Assembly: GCF_014836335.1 (NCBI RefSeq)
Contig: NZ_JACSRA010000004.1
Location: forward strand, 1 to 64,000
DNA: 64,000 nt
From: Clostridium cibarium
Lineage (GTDB): Bacteria > Bacillota > Clostridia > Clostridiales > Clostridiaceae
Direction: 5' to 3'
Shown: piece by piece, positions 55,183-64,000 of the stretch
Position numbering within the stretch: the stretch's first letter is position 1
Layout of the letters: every line of letters begins with the position of its first letter
The notes under the pieces: generated by a model
The model's database searches: none
What the model was told of the DNA's origin: nothing
The model's input: the letters and a program-made list of their open reading frames with translations, nothing else
Translations under genes and position numbers: made by a program

Positions 55183-57216
55183 ATGGATATATATAGTCCT
55201 GTTTCAAGTATTAAGGGGGTAGGACCTAGAGTATTAGAAAAATTGAATAAAGCTGCAATATTTAATATTCTTGATTTGCTTTTGTATTTTCCAAGAGATT
55301 ATGAGTTTTTAAGTGGAAATCCAGAATTTGAAGAAATAGATTCTGAGACAAGGCAGATATTGACATGCAAAGTTGTAGCAATAAAGAAAGATGTAAGAAC
55401 TAGAACAGGTAAATTTTTATCAACCATTGAATTTGAATATAAAGGTCATAAAGTTGATTGCAAGTGGTTTAATCAACCATATATTAAAAATAGTTATAGA
55501 GTAGGGAATTCTTATAATCTTATGGGAAAGTTCAAAAGAGTAGGAAATATTCTTGAAATTATAAATCCTACATTGGGTAATAGAGATGCGTTAACTAGTG
55601 AAATAAAACCAATATATACTTTAAGAGGAGAATTAACAGATAAGTTAATTACAAAATTAGTAATGAGTGTTCTTGATATTGTAGATATTGGTGAGAATCT
55701 ACCTAAACGCCTTTTAGATAAATATAATTTAATATCACTTGATGAAGCTATTAGAGAAATTCATTTTCCAAAGAATAGAGAGATTTTAGGTATGTCCATT
55801 ACAAGACTTAAGTTTCAAGAGTTATTTACATATTCAATGAAGTTACTTTTACTAAAAAATAAAATAAAGAAGAGTAATAATGGTATGAGTTTTCCTTGGA
55901 ATAATAAATTGAATGAATTAAAGGCGGCTCTTCCTTTTAATTTAACAGAAGCACAGGCTAAAGTAGTTCGAGAGATATTAAGAGATCAAAAAAGTCCATA
56001 TCCAATGAATAGATTAGTTCAAGGAGATGTAGGAAGTGGAAAAACAATAGTTGCATTAATTGCAATTTATAATACCTACACAAATGGATATAAGTCTGCC
56101 TTCATGGTACCAACAGAGATACTTGCCAACCAGCATTATGAAGAAACTAAAAAATTGCTATCTCAGTTTAATGTTGAAATAGAACTATTAACCGGAAGTA
56201 CATCAAATAAGGAGAAAAAAAGAATTAAAGAAAGAATTAAAGAAGATAAACCATTAGTAGTAATAGGTACTCATGCTTTGATACAAGAGGATGTTGAATT
56301 TAATAAATTAGGACTTGTTGTTACAGATGAACAACATAGATTTGGGGTGGAGCAGAGGAGTAAATTAATTAATAAAGGAAAGAGGGCTGATGTAATTGTA
56401 ATGACAGCTACTCCTATTCCTAGAACTTTAGCACTATATCTTTATTCAGATTTAGATGTATCGGTCATAGATGAACTTCCACCAGGCAGAAAAAAAATTG
56501 ATACTAGATTTTTTCAAGATAATTCAAGAAATAAGGCATATAATTTAGCTAAAGATGAAATAAAAAAAGGAAGACAAGTTTATATAGTTTGTCCTTTGAT
56601 TGAAGAAGACGAAAAAGAACAATTAAATTCTGTTGAAAGCATATATAAAAAATTAAAAGATGGTGTATTTAGTGATGTTGATGTAGAGATTCTTCATGGG
56701 AAGATGAAAGCTTCAGAAAAGGATGAGATTATAGGGCGATTTAAATATAATAAAACAAAAGTTCTGATTTCAACTACAGTAATTGAAGTTGGAGTTAATG
56801 TGCCTAATGCTTCAGTTATGATAATTGAAAATGCTGAAAGATTTGGGTTAGCACAATTACATCAATTGAGAGGAAGAGTTGGAAGAGGGCAGTATGAATC
56901 ATATTGTATTTTAATAGCAAATGCTAAAAGCAATACTACTAAAAAGAGAATGACAATTATGACAGAATCAACTGATGGTTTCTTTATTTCAGAACAGGAC
57001 CTAAAATTAAGAGGTTCTGGTGAAATGTTTGGTATGAAACAGAGTGGGCAAGAAGGGTTACTGTTAGCAGATATTTATGAAGATATAGATATTCTGAGAT
57101 GTGCAAGAGGAGAAGCAAAACTGATTTTGGAGAATGAAGATTCTGGAAATAAAAGGATGGTTAAGGAAATATCATTAGGATTAGAGAAAAGTAGTAAGTA
57201 CATTTGTTTCAACTAA
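55183..57216 (+). CDS. recG: ATP-dependent DNA helicase RecG
   Basis: This 677-residue helicase drives fork reversal and branch migration. The N-terminal wedge/OB domain follows SSIKGVGPRVLEKLNKAAI. Helicase motifs are LVQGDVGSGKTIVA (I), PTEILANQHY, GTHALIQ, DEQHRFGVEQR (II), MTATPIPRTLAL (III), ISTTVIEVGVNVPNA and QLRGRVGRG (VI). The RecG C terminus has DLKLRGSGEMFGMKQSG. ATG 55183 follows TTGGAGGAGAAAAAGT. Confidence 0.97.
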   Translation: MDIYSPVSSIKGVGPRVLEKLNKAAIFNILDLLLYFPRDYEFLSGNPEFEEIDSETRQILTCKVVAIKKDVRTRTGKFLSTIEFEYKGHKVDCKWFNQPYIKNSYRVGNSYNLMGKFKRVGNILEIINPTLGNRDALTSEIKPIYTLRGELTDKLITKLVMSVLDIVDIGENLPKRLLDKYNLISLDEAIREIHFPKNREILGMSITRLKFQELFTYSMKLLLLKNKIKKSNNGMSFPWNNKLNELKAALPFNLTEAQAKVVREILRDQKSPYPMNRLVQGDVGSGKTIVALIAIYNTYTNGYKSAFMVPTEILANQHYEETKKLLSQFNVEIELLTGSTSNKEKKRIKERIKEDKPLVVIGTHALIQEDVEFNKLGLVVTDEQHRFGVEQRSKLINKGKRADVIVMTATPIPRTLALYLYSDLDVSVIDELPPGRKKIDTRFFQDNSRNKAYNLAKDEIKKGRQVYIVCPLIEEDEKEQLNSVESIYKKLKDGVFSDVDVEILHGKMKASEKDEIIGRFKYNKTKVLISTTVIEVGVNVPNASVMIIENAERFGLAQLHQLRGRVGRGQYESYCILIANAKSNTTKKRMTIMTESTDGFFISEQDLKLRGSGEMFGMKQSGQEGLLLADIYEDIDILRCARGEAKLILENEDSGNKRMVKEISLGLEKSSKYICFN

Positions 57217-57306
57217 AAAAACGTATTGTTGTATATTTTTTATAAATTGTATATACTTAGGTAATGTGATAAAATGTTTATGATATTACATCAAGGAGGA
57301 CTAAAA

Positions 57307-57855
57307 GTGAGAATTATAGCAGGTAAGGCAAAAGGTCGTAAGTTAATTTCACCAGAAACAATGGAAACTAGACCTACTTTAGATAGAGTTAAAGAAGCTA
57401 TGTTCAGTTCAATACAAGGTTTTTTAAGAGATGCTGTAGTTGTTGATGTTTTTGCAGGAACAGGAAGTTTGGGATTAGAAGCAGCCAGTAGAGGTGCAAA
57501 TGAAGTATATTTGGTTGATAAAAGTCCGGTTACTTTTCCTTTATTAAAACAGAATGTAGATAATTTAAATTTTAGCGATTTTTGTACTCCGCTTAATATG
57601 GATTCATACGAAGCTTTAAAGATGCTCAGTAAAAAGGGGAAAAAGTTTGACATAATATTTATTGATCCACCTTATTGCAAAGAGATGATTCCAGAAGCTA
57701 TGAAGATAGTTAAGGAAGACGACATGCTTGTTGAAAATGGTATAGTGGTTACTAAAATAGACACTATTGAAGAAATATATGAAGGATATGAAGACTTAAA
57801 GCTTACAAAAAGTAAAAAATATGGAAATACTACTGTATGTTTTTATCAATATTAA
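57307..57855 (+). CDS. rsmD: 16S rRNA (guanine-966-N2)-methyltransferase RsmD
   Basis: This is a 182-residue SAM methyltransferase. Markers are [30 protein letters not shown] motif [21 protein letters not shown], and the catalytic FIDPPYCKE (the DPPY motif of N-methyltransferases). GTG 57307 is chosen because AAGGAGG lies about nine bases before it and homologues begin MR(I/V)IAG. It is followed by coaD after 11 bases, the usual pairing. Confidence 0.95.
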   Translation: MRIIAGKAKGRKLISPETMETRPTLDRVKEAMFSSIQGFLRDAVVVDVFAGTGSLGLEAASRGANEVYLVDKSPVTFPLLKQNVDNLNFSDFCTPLNMDSYEALKMLSKKGKKFDIIFIDPPYCKEMIPEAMKIVKEDDMLVENGIVVTKIDTIEEIYEGYEDLKLTKSKKYGNTTVCFYQY

Positions 57856-57866
57856 GGAGGATTATA

Positions 57867-58349
57867 ATGAAAATTGCAGTATATCCAGGTAGTTTTGATC
57901 CAGTAACTTTAGGACATTTAGATGTAATAGCAAGAGGATCTAAGGTCTTTGATAAAGTTATTGTGGGAGTTTTAGTTAATGTTGATAAAAAAGGATTATT
58001 CAATATAGAAGAAAGAGTTGAATTGATAAAAAGAGTTACGAAAAATTTACCCAATGTAGAAGTCGTAAGTTTTGAAGGATTACTAGTGGATTTAATGAGA
58101 GAATATAGTGCACATGTAATATTAAAGGGATTAAGAGCTTTTTCAGATTTTGAATATGAATTTCAAATGGCTCTTATGAATAATAAATTAGATCCTGAGG
58201 TTGAGACTTTATTTATGATGACATCAGCTGATTATTCATATCTAAGTTCTTCGGCAGTTAAACAGGTTGCAAAGTTTGGAGGAATACTCAAAGGATTGGT
58301 TCCTGATGAGATTATTCCAGATATAACAAGAAAGATAAATGAAAAATAA
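57867..58349 (+). CDS. coaD: Phosphopantetheine adenylyltransferase
   Basis: This 160-residue enzyme makes dephospho-CoA from 4'-phosphopantetheine and ATP. The nucleotidyltransferase motif is [16 protein letters not shown] (HxGH type, here T/H variant as in the family). The family further shows [22 protein letters not shown] and [20 protein letters not shown] (ISSS-like). ATG 57867 follows AAGGAGGATTATA. With coaBC at 39540 the window encodes three of the late CoA steps. Confidence 0.97.
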   Translation: MKIAVYPGSFDPVTLGHLDVIARGSKVFDKVIVGVLVNVDKKGLFNIEERVELIKRVTKNLPNVEVVSFEGLLVDLMREYSAHVILKGLRAFSDFEYEFQMALMNNKLDPEVETLFMMTSADYSYLSSSAVKQVAKFGGILKGLVPDEIIPDITRKINEK

Positions 58350-58368
58350 TTATGGATGGGGTGGAGTT

Positions 58369-58914
58369 ATGAGTAAATCTATGGATGTAAATGTTGTTGA
58401 ATTACTTGAATATCTTCAAGATTTAATTGAAAATTCTCCGAAAGTGCCAATAAGCGGAAAAACTATGGTGGATAGAAAAGAAATTTTAGATGTTATTGAT
58501 CAAATAATAAATTATCTACCGGACCAATTTAAAAAGGCTCAATGGGTAATGAATGAGAAAGACAGAATCATAGGTGAAGCGAAAAAAGAATATGAAGCTG
58601 TAAAAAAAGAAACAATAGAGATGATGAGACAGAATGTTGAAAATCATGATGTTGTTAAGGAAGCTAAAGTAAGAGCCCAAGAAATAGTATCGGCAGCAAA
58701 GAGAGAAGCTAAGGCTATGAGGCTGGGAGCAAGAGATTATTGTGATGAGATATTAACTGAATTGGATAGAGAAATAGTAGAAAAGAAGGCAGAGCTAATT
58801 AAATCTCTTCAAACAAGTTTTGAAGGAGTTGCTGGGGAGATAGATAAAAATTTAAATGGTACTAGCTCTACCATTAAGGAAAATATTAAGGAATTAAGAG
58901 ATATGAAAAAATAG
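58369..58914 (+). CDS. Coiled-coil protein, DivIVA/V-ATPase-subunit-like
   Basis: This is a protein of about 181 residues with no enzymatic motif. The N-terminal 50 residues (VVELLEYLQDLIENSPKVPISGKTMVDRKEILDVIDQIINYLP) form a conserved module found in clostridial proteins encoded between coaD and ylbJ, often labelled ATPase. Residues about 55-150 are a long charged helix/coiled coil (KKEYEAVKKETIEMMRQN, EAKVRAQEIVSAAKREAKAM). The repeat-like alternation of Lys/Glu and Ala resembles DivIVA or stator-stalk coiled coils. ATG 58369 follows GGGGTGGAGTT. The 3' end overlaps ylbJ, on the other strand, by 21 bases. Confidence 0.7.
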   Translation: MSKSMDVNVVELLEYLQDLIENSPKVPISGKTMVDRKEILDVIDQIINYLPDQFKKAQWVMNEKDRIIGEAKKEYEAVKKETIEMMRQNVENHDVVKEAKVRAQEIVSAAKREAKAMRLGARDYCDEILTELDREIVEKKAELIKSLQTSFEGVAGEIDKNLNGTSSTIKENIKELRDMKK

Positions 58915-60072
58915 TTTTTTTATTCCTTTTAAAGTAAGTGTGATAGCCAATAAAGTAATTAATGGAATAAAGTACATAAATGTAGGGATTGTTGCCTCAT
59001 CACAAGTGAATATTGAAGAGGCGTTAACACTTCCTAAAAACAAATAGGAAACTATTAAAGTTATAAAAAAACTTATTATTCCTTGCAATAACTTTATTAG
59101 AGAATACTTAATTAGGGAAATTTTATCTTTGCTAATAAATGAACTAGCTTGTGCTATTATACATAATCCGGAAAAAGAGCATAAAAAGCTTATTGTGCTT
59201 AACTTAATAGGAAGAATAAGATTGGATGTAGCGATTAAGTTACATCCATTTGTTATTTCTATGCTGCCTAGTATAACAGAATACAATGAATTAACTGGAA
59301 TATGCATTAGTAACTCTATTTTGTTGAAAAACATATCTAAATTAGCGCTATGTTTTATTATTCCTATAATTATTGAGAAAATTACTATAAATCCTCCAAT
59401 TGATATTGTGGTATTAATTGCTTGATCTAAAGATTCTTTTAAAATCTCACCAAAGTTTTTACCAGCGTGAAATTTTGGTATGGGTATGTTTGTCTTTTTA
59501 TAAATATTATGTTTTTTAGTAAGAATTCCTATAATAATAGGAGAAATATAATTAGCTATAAGTAGTAAATATGAAAGTTTTATATTACCAAGCATAGCTG
59601 TTCCTATTGGACCTATAATAAATAGCGGCCCACAATTTGTTGCGATATTTAGTAATCTAGTATATTCATCTCTGTCTATATATCCCAAGTTGTAAATGTC
59701 AGAAGAATATTTTGCGCCAAGAGGATACCCGCATAAAATGCTTGCGGTAATAGGAAAGGAGCAATTCTTAGATAAGCCTAAGGGTTTGCAAAATAGTGGG
59801 CCTAAAAATTTAGAGTATAAACCAATTCCATCATAGGAAATTAGCAAATTACATATTAAAGTGAAAGGAAGAACAGTTGGTAATATAGATTTAAACCACA
59901 ACTTGCAGCCGTCTATTGCTGATTTCATAGATTGTTCTAGATTAATTAAGAAAACAACAATCATTATGCTTATAAAAAAGCATATAATATAGTTTTTTTT
60001 AAGATTTATCATTTTAAACAATATTGGTATTAATATAATTATTAAAAGCCATAAGAAAACAATGCTAATCAT
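58894..60072 (-). CDS. ylbJ: Sporulation integral membrane protein YlbJ
   Basis: This is a 392-residue, very hydrophobic protein with about eight to ten membrane helices and two nucleoside-transporter-like Gate segments (CKLWFKSILPTVLPFTLICNLL and ILCGYPLGAKYSSDIYNLG). The family YlbJ is sigma-E controlled and needed for a spore heat-resistance step in Bacillus. The ATG at 60070-60072 follows GGGGTGATTTC. Its upstream gene tmcAL (ylbM) is its usual neighbour. The stop lies inside the opposite-strand coiled-coil gene. Confidence 0.92.
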   Translation of the reverse strand: MISIVFLWLLIIILIPILFKMINLKKNYIICFFISIMIVVFLINLEQSMKSAIDGCKLWFKSILPTVLPFTLICNLLISYDGIGLYSKFLGPLFCKPLGLSKNCSFPITASILCGYPLGAKYSSDIYNLGYIDRDEYTRLLNIATNCGPLFIIGPIGTAMLGNIKLSYLLLIANYISPIIIGILTKKHNIYKKTNIPIPKFHAGKNFGEILKESLDQAINTTISIGGFIVIFSIIIGIIKHSANLDMFFNKIELLMHIPVNSLYSVILGSIEITNGCNLIATSNLILPIKLSTISFLCSFSGLCIIAQASSFISKDKISLIKYSLIKLLQGIISFFITLIVSYLFLGSVNASSIFTCDEATIPTFMYFIPLITLLAITLTLKGIKKLFFHIS

Positions 60073-60125
60073 GAAATCACCCCATTCATAGTATTTATAT
60101 TTCTTATGACTTAATTATATTATAG

Positions 60126-61331
60126 TTACTTTAAAAATATTGGACTTTTATAATAATCATCGTATGGTGAGATAGAATCGTTAAGTATAGAAAAAGCCTT
60201 TGTACCAAGCAAATCAATTTCTAATTTTGTATCATTAATGTTTTTTGGAACCTTAGTAATTATGCTAATCTGATTTTTTTTCTTGATTTCTTTCAAAATC
60301 TTACTTCCAGTAGTGTTAAAAGCTAATGGTCTTATGTAATTCGTATTTTCTTTTATTAAATCTTCATAATTATAATTATCTAACCCTATAAAAAATGAAA
60401 TTAATATTCTATTAATTCTTGTATATGTATATCTTTTACTTTTTATTTTTAAAATTAGTTCATTTAGATTTTTTGCATTAGAAATTTCTTTTAAAATTTT
60501 ATTTTCAAGTCCTTCTTTTACGCCGAAAACTTTGTTAATCTTTTCACCTTCAGTGAGGATTTTATACTTTAAAAAAGAGAAAATATCATTTCCTTCTACA
60601 AACTTGTAATTTTTTTTAACAAGTTTATCTAGTATAGAGTAACTTGCTTCTGGCAATAAAGTTTTAAGTTTTGATAAATCTTTTGATTCATGTAAACATG
60701 CTCGTATTGATGTTGCAGAAGGATAGTTGCTATTTATTTCAGTATCATTATAGTTAGAACCAATTCTCTTTAAAGTTTTAGGAACAATAGTGCTATCAAT
60801 TTTTTTTAGGGCTTTAATATATTCTATAGCTAATATATTATTAGAGTTTGATAGAATTTCGGAACAAGGTACACTTGGCAAAAAAATATTTAAAGCTAGA
60901 CTTCTTGCTGTGTGAAAAGGGAGTCCTTTTTTTAATTCTTCTTTTAATTTGAGTTTGAAAGCTTCTGGTTCTCTTAGTAAAGTATGGGCAATAAGTTCTA
61001 AGTCTTCAATTCTACCGTGCTCACTTCCGAAATATACATTTCTAATAACACCTGTTTTATTAAGAATTTTAATAGCACCTTCAGCAAAAGCTTCGGCTGA
61101 GGAAATTGAATAAACTAATGGTAGCTCAATAACAAGATCGACGCCATTTTTTACAGCCATTTCAGCTCTGCTCCATTTATCGGTTATGGCTGGAATACCT
61201 CTTTGCATAAAGTTTCCGCTCATTATGCATATAACTCCATCACAGCCAGTATCATTTTTGGCACTTTTTAGATGATGTAAGTGCCCTAAATGAAAAGGAT
61301 TATATTCAGTAATTATTCCTGTGATATTCAT
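60126..61331 (-). CDS. tmcAL: tRNA(Met) cytidine acetate ligase TmcAL (YlbM)
   Basis: This is a 401-residue nucleotidyltransferase-fold enzyme that uses acetate and ATP to form N4-acetylcytidine at the elongator tRNA-Met wobble position. The N terminus GIITEYNPFHLGHLHHL holds the HxGH nucleotide motif, followed by MSGNFMQRGIPAITDKWSRAEMAVKNGVDLVIELP, SAEAFAEGAI and YFGSEHG. SATSIRACL lies mid-protein. The ATG follows AAAGGAGGATTTTTT. Acetate as substrate makes proximity to pta-ackA noteworthy, though this may be coincidence. Confidence 0.93.
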   Translation of the reverse strand: MNITGIITEYNPFHLGHLHHLKSAKNDTGCDGVICIMSGNFMQRGIPAITDKWSRAEMAVKNGVDLVIELPLVYSISSAEAFAEGAIKILNKTGVIRNVYFGSEHGRIEDLELIAHTLLREPEAFKLKLKEELKKGLPFHTARSLALNIFLPSVPCSEILSNSNNILAIEYIKALKKIDSTIVPKTLKRIGSNYNDTEINSNYPSATSIRACLHESKDLSKLKTLLPEASYSILDKLVKKNYKFVEGNDIFSFLKYKILTEGEKINKVFGVKEGLENKILKEISNAKNLNELILKIKSKRYTYTRINRILISFFIGLDNYNYEDLIKENTNYIRPLAFNTTGSKILKEIKKKNQISIITKVPKNINDTKLEIDLLGTKAFSILNDSISPYDDYYKSPIFLK

Positions 61332-61484
61332 AAAAAATCCTCCTTTTTTAGGATAAACTTATAGTAATTATAACATATTAAATATTAAAGAAATTGATTG
61401 TGAATAAATAAACGTTATCTGATAATTAAGACAATTAAAAATCTAAAGACTTTAGCAAAATAGGGGATTTTCGAGAATTTTATG

Positions 61485-61514
61485 TTGAAATTATTATTGT
61501 CTTAGGAGTATAGT
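61485..61514 (+). promoter_or_regulatory. Sigma-A promoter of pta-ackA
   Basis: TTGAAA (61485-61490), 18 bases, then TATAGT (61509-61514). It lies 36 bases before the pta ATG and gives a short leader containing AAAGGAG. The remaining gap back to tmcAL (61332-61484) shows only A+T-rich sequence and a minus-strand TATAAT at 61372-61367 that may serve tmcAL. Confidence 0.6.
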
Positions 61515-61549
61515 ATATATTAATAAGGAGTTTTGAAAGGAGAAAAACT

Positions 61550-62551
61550 ATGGAACTTATGAACAAAATTTTGGAAGTAGCAAAATCAGATAAAAAGAGA
61601 ATCGTACTTCCAGAAGGAAATGAAGAAAGAACAATAACAGCTGCACAACATATACAAGCACAAGGCTTTGCATATCCAGTGTTAGTAGGTGATGATAAAG
61701 AAATATTAGATAAAGCAAATGAGTTAGGGGTAGACTTAACTGGAGTAGAAATAGTGAATCCAGAAAAGTCTGATAGACTTCAAGCGTATATTGAAAGCTT
61801 TTATGAATTAAGAAAAAATAAGGGGATGACTATAGAAAAAGCAGAAAAAATAGTTAGAGACCCATTATATTTTGGAACAATGATGGTAAAACTTGATGAT
61901 GCTGATGGAATGGTATCAGGTGCTATACACACAACTGGAGATCTTTTAAGACCAGGTTTGCAAATAATTAAAACTGCACCAGGTGTATCAGTAGTATCAA
62001 GCTTTTTTATAATGATGGTACCAGGATCAAACTATGGAGAAGAAGGAATGCTATTATTCTCTGATTGCGCGGTTAATCCAAATCCAAATGAAGATCAATT
62101 AGCTGCAATTGCTATTGCAACAGCAGAAACTGCTAAAAATTTATGTAAAATAGATCCAAAGGTTGCAATGTTATCATTCTCAACAATGGGAAGTGCTGAT
62201 GGTGATTTAGTAACTAAAGTTAGAAATGCCACAGAAAAAGCTAAAGAATTAAGACCAGACTTATTGATAGATGGTGAATTGCAATTAGATGCTGCTATAG
62301 TTAAAAAAGTTGCAGATCAAAAAGCTCCTAATAGTAAAGTGGCTGGAAAAGCAAATGTTTTAGTTTTCCCAGATTTACAAGCTGGAAATATTGGGTATAA
62401 GTTAGTTCAAAGATTTGCGAATGCAGAAGCAATTGGACCAATATGTCAAGGGTTTGCTAAACCTATCAACGATTTATCAAGAGGCTGTAGCTATGAAGAT
62501 ATAGTTAAAGTAGTAGCTATTACAGCAGTTCAAGCACAAAGCGTAAAATAA
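61550..62551 (+). CDS. pta: Phosphate acetyltransferase
   Basis: This is a 333-residue short-form Pta that interconverts acetyl-CoA and acetyl phosphate. Markers are [80 protein letters not shown] and [29 protein letters not shown]. All conserved catalytic residues (Ser, Arg, Asp in these blocks) are present. The ATG follows GAAAGGAGAAAAACT. It forms an operon with ackA. Confidence 0.97.
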   Translation: MELMNKILEVAKSDKKRIVLPEGNEERTITAAQHIQAQGFAYPVLVGDDKEILDKANELGVDLTGVEIVNPEKSDRLQAYIESFYELRKNKGMTIEKAEKIVRDPLYFGTMMVKLDDADGMVSGAIHTTGDLLRPGLQIIKTAPGVSVVSSFFIMMVPGSNYGEEGMLLFSDCAVNPNPNEDQLAAIAIATAETAKNLCKIDPKVAMLSFSTMGSADGDLVTKVRNATEKAKELRPDLLIDGELQLDAAIVKKVADQKAPNSKVAGKANVLVFPDLQAGNIGYKLVQRFANAEAIGPICQGFAKPINDLSRGCSYEDIVKVVAITAVQAQSVK

Positions 62552-62556
62552 TATTA

Positions 62557-62580
62557 GATATAGATATAGATATAGATGTA
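62557..62580 (+). repeat. Hexanucleotide tandem repeat in pta-ackA spacer
   Basis: GATATA is repeated three times followed by the variant GATGTA, directly between the pta stop and the ackA SD (AAGGGGG). Copy-number change would alter spacer length only. Confidence 0.7.
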
Positions 62581-62598
62581 TATAAGGGGGATTTACTA

Positions 62599-63795
62599 AT
62601 GAAAGTTTTAGTTATTAACTGTGGAAGCTCTTCACTTAAGTATCAACTTATTGATATGACAAATGAAGAATTACTGGCTCAAGGGTTAGTTGAAAGAATA
62701 GGAATTGCTGGATCGATTTTAACTCAAAAAGTAAGTGGTAAGGGCAAGTATATAATAGAAGAGCCAATGAATGATCATAAGGATGCAATCAAACATGTGG
62801 TAAATGCTTTAATTCATGATGAGCATGGTGTTATTAAGAATATGGATGAAATATCAGCAGTTGGACACAGAGTTGTTCATGGAGGAGAAAAATATTCAGA
62901 ATCTGTACTAGTAAATGATGAGGTTATGAGTTATCTAGAGGAGTGTGTTAAGCTAGCTCCTCTACATAATAGACCAAATATAATAGGGATAGAAGCATGT
63001 AAATCTTTAATGCCAAATGTACCTATGGCTGTAGTGTTTGATACTGCTTTCCATGGAACAATGCCAGAAAAAGCATTTTTATATGCTCTTCCATATGAAT
63101 TATATGAAAAACATTCAATAAGAAAATATGGATTCCATGGTACAAGCCATAAATATGTTTCTAGAAAAGTTGCAGAAGTTATGGGTAGAGATGTTGAAGA
63201 TCTAAAGATAATTACTTGCCATATAGGGGCTGGAGCTAGTATTGCTGCAGTTAAAGGTGGAAAGTCTATTGATACAACAATGGGATTCACTCCACTTGAC
63301 GGTGTAATTATGGGAACTAGAACAGGAAGCATAGACCCTGCGATAGTAATATATTTAGTTAAGGAACTTGGCTATTCTATAGATGAAGTTAATGAAATTT
63401 TAAATAAGAAATCTGGACTTCTTGGTATTACAGAAATGAGTTCAGATATGAGAGATATAAAAGAAGCTGCATATAAAAAAGGAGATAAGAGAGCTCAACT
63501 TGCAATAGATATGTACACATATAGCATAAAAACTAAGATAGGTGCATATTCAGCTGCAATGGGTGGAGTAGATGTTATAGTATTTACTGCAGGCGTTGGA
63601 GAAAATTCTTTTGAAACAAGAAGAGACATTTTAGAAGATCTTGAATATTTGGGTATTAAGTTAGATAGTGAAAGAAACAACGTAATGGGTGAAACAGCTC
63701 TTATTACAACAGATGATTCAAAGGTAAAAGTTTATGTAATTCCAACTAATGAGGAGTTAATGATAGCTAAAGAAACAGTAGATTTGTTAAAATAA
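62599..63795 (+). CDS. ackA: Acetate kinase
   Basis: This 398-residue enzyme makes ATP and acetate from acetyl phosphate, a main fermentation energy step. Motifs are [27 protein letters not shown] (catalytic His-Arg), [64 protein letters not shown] and FTAGVGENS. All active-site residues are intact. The ATG follows AAGGGGGATTTACTA. A new promoter for yceD begins five bases after its stop. Confidence 0.98.
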   Translation: MKVLVINCGSSSLKYQLIDMTNEELLAQGLVERIGIAGSILTQKVSGKGKYIIEEPMNDHKDAIKHVVNALIHDEHGVIKNMDEISAVGHRVVHGGEKYSESVLVNDEVMSYLEECVKLAPLHNRPNIIGIEACKSLMPNVPMAVVFDTAFHGTMPEKAFLYALPYELYEKHSIRKYGFHGTSHKYVSRKVAEVMGRDVEDLKIITCHIGAGASIAAVKGGKSIDTTMGFTPLDGVIMGTRTGSIDPAIVIYLVKELGYSIDEVNEILNKKSGLLGITEMSSDMRDIKEAAYKKGDKRAQLAIDMYTYSIKTKIGAYSAAMGGVDVIVFTAGVGENSFETRRDILEDLEYLGIKLDSERNNVMGETALITTDDSKVKVYVIPTNEELMIAKETVDLLK

Positions 63796-63799
63796 GTCC

Positions 63800-63828
63800 T
63801 TGACTTTTTTCCTGTGGCTTTATATAAT
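63800..63828 (+). promoter_or_regulatory. Sigma-A promoter of yceD
   Basis: TTGACT (63800-63805), 17 bases, then TATAAT (63823-63828). RNA should start near 63835. Confidence 0.8.
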
Positions 63829-63867
63829 GAATTGTGTTTATTCAGTAAATATTTTAGCTAAGGAGTG

Positions 63868-63893
63868 AAAATGCTCTTTAATGAGCAGTTTTT
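63868..63893 (+). promoter_or_regulatory. Hairpin and 8-codon mini-ORF between SD and yceD start
   Basis: AAAATGCTC (63868-63876) pairs with GAGCA-G-TTTT (63883-63892; one bulged G) around TTTAAT. It lies between the SD AAGGAG (63860-63865) and the yceD ATG (63894). The same bases also encode a mini-ORF from ATG 63871 to TGA 63897 that overlaps the yceD start as ATGA. Confidence 0.6.
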
Positions 63894-64000
63894 ATGAAGA
63901 TACAATTTTCAGATTTAATATCTAAAAGAGAAAGAAGAAAGAGTATTTCCTATAAGTTTAGCCTTGAACCTTTTTATTTTGAAGGAGACAAGATTAGACC
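63894..64000 (+). CDS. yceD: YceD/DUF177 family protein, N-terminal fragment
   Basis: This frame begins MKIQFSDLISKRERRKSISYKF and runs open past the right edge. The N-terminal pattern (K-I-x-x-S-D-L-I, then F-x-L-E-P-F-Y-F-E-G-D-K-I) fits the YceD/DUF177 family, whose gene usually precedes rpmF after ackA in clostridia. YceD is linked to accumulation of 23S rRNA, with unclear mechanism. Only 35 codons are visible, so the call rests on context as much as sequence. A hairpin and a mini-ORF sit between the SD and this ATG. Confidence 0.75.
   Translation, partial: MKIQFSDLISKRERRKSISYKFSLEPFYFEGDKIR

Noticed and set aside
1..64000. tRNA, rRNA, CRISPR, insertion sequences, prophage genes
   Set aside because: I saw no regularly spaced repeats, no transposase or integrase motifs and no tRNA cloverleaf or rRNA sequence.

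Overview
This is an A+T-rich chromosomal window from an endospore-forming, low-GC Firmicute. It most likely comes from Clostridium sensu stricto, inferred from codon use, the sporulation gene set (spoIIGA, sigE, sigG, sigK, spoIVA, spoVM, ylbJ, ymxH) and pta-ackA fermentation genes. I see no rRNA, tRNA, CRISPR array, transposase or prophage. Nearly everything is on the + strand. The exceptions are ilvE, rpmB and the tmcAL-ylbJ pair. No gene-free stretch exceeds 300 bases; the longest (903-1194) holds a promoter and a T-box leader.

Region by region. 1-902: C-terminal part of an AI-2E/PerM permease. 929-5047: promoter, alanine T-box, alaS, ireB, ruvX and a DUF1292 gene. This is the order seen in Bacillus, with fur, RNase J and typA inserted before the rest of the cluster (mltG, trmR, trhP, udk). 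12972-19127: a penicillin-binding protein, sigK, pilT, ftsA and ftsZ. 19303-22639: spoIIGA, sigE, sigG, ymxH and nrdR, with recognisable Spo0A/sigma-A-type and sigma-F-type promoters. 22785-30182: pgeF, then the two-component phosphate regulator and pstSCAB-phoU, with TTAAC repeats before pstS. 30468-34451: der, gpsA and spoIVA. 34513-37407: ilvE on the minus strand, an orphan BECR-like nuclease-fold gene, and a structured leader RNA with its own promoter in front of an asparaginase gene. 37538-57216: the large housekeeping block yicC, remA, gmk, rpoZ, coaBC, priA, def, fmt, yugP, rsmB, rlmN, stp, prkC, rsgA, rpe, thiN, spoVM, rpmB, yloU, fakA, recG. 57307-64000: rsmD, coaD, a coiled-coil gene, ylbJ and tmcAL (minus), pta, ackA and the start of yceD.

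How the genes connect. IreB (3964) is the known substrate type for the PrkC/Stp kinase-phosphatase pair at 47500-50203, and the window also carries several cell-wall genes (mltG, a PBP, pgeF, ftsA/ftsZ). SpoIIGA activates pro-SigE; SigE-stage proteins such as SpoVM and SpoIVA cooperate to build the coat base, and both are here. TrhP and TrmR act in sequence on tRNA wobble uridine. Def and Fmt act in formyl-methionine metabolism, and Pta and AckA make acetate and ATP.

Most novel leads: (1) the leader RNA at 36232-36358 before the asparaginase gene. It has a multi-helix junction, a terminator and a competing antiterminator, and I could not assign it to a riboswitch class. (2) Two genes (ireB and yceD) in which a hairpin separates the Shine-Dalgarno sequence from the start codon. 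(3) The orphan BECR-like nuclease gene. (4) A PBP start codon buried in the udk terminator.
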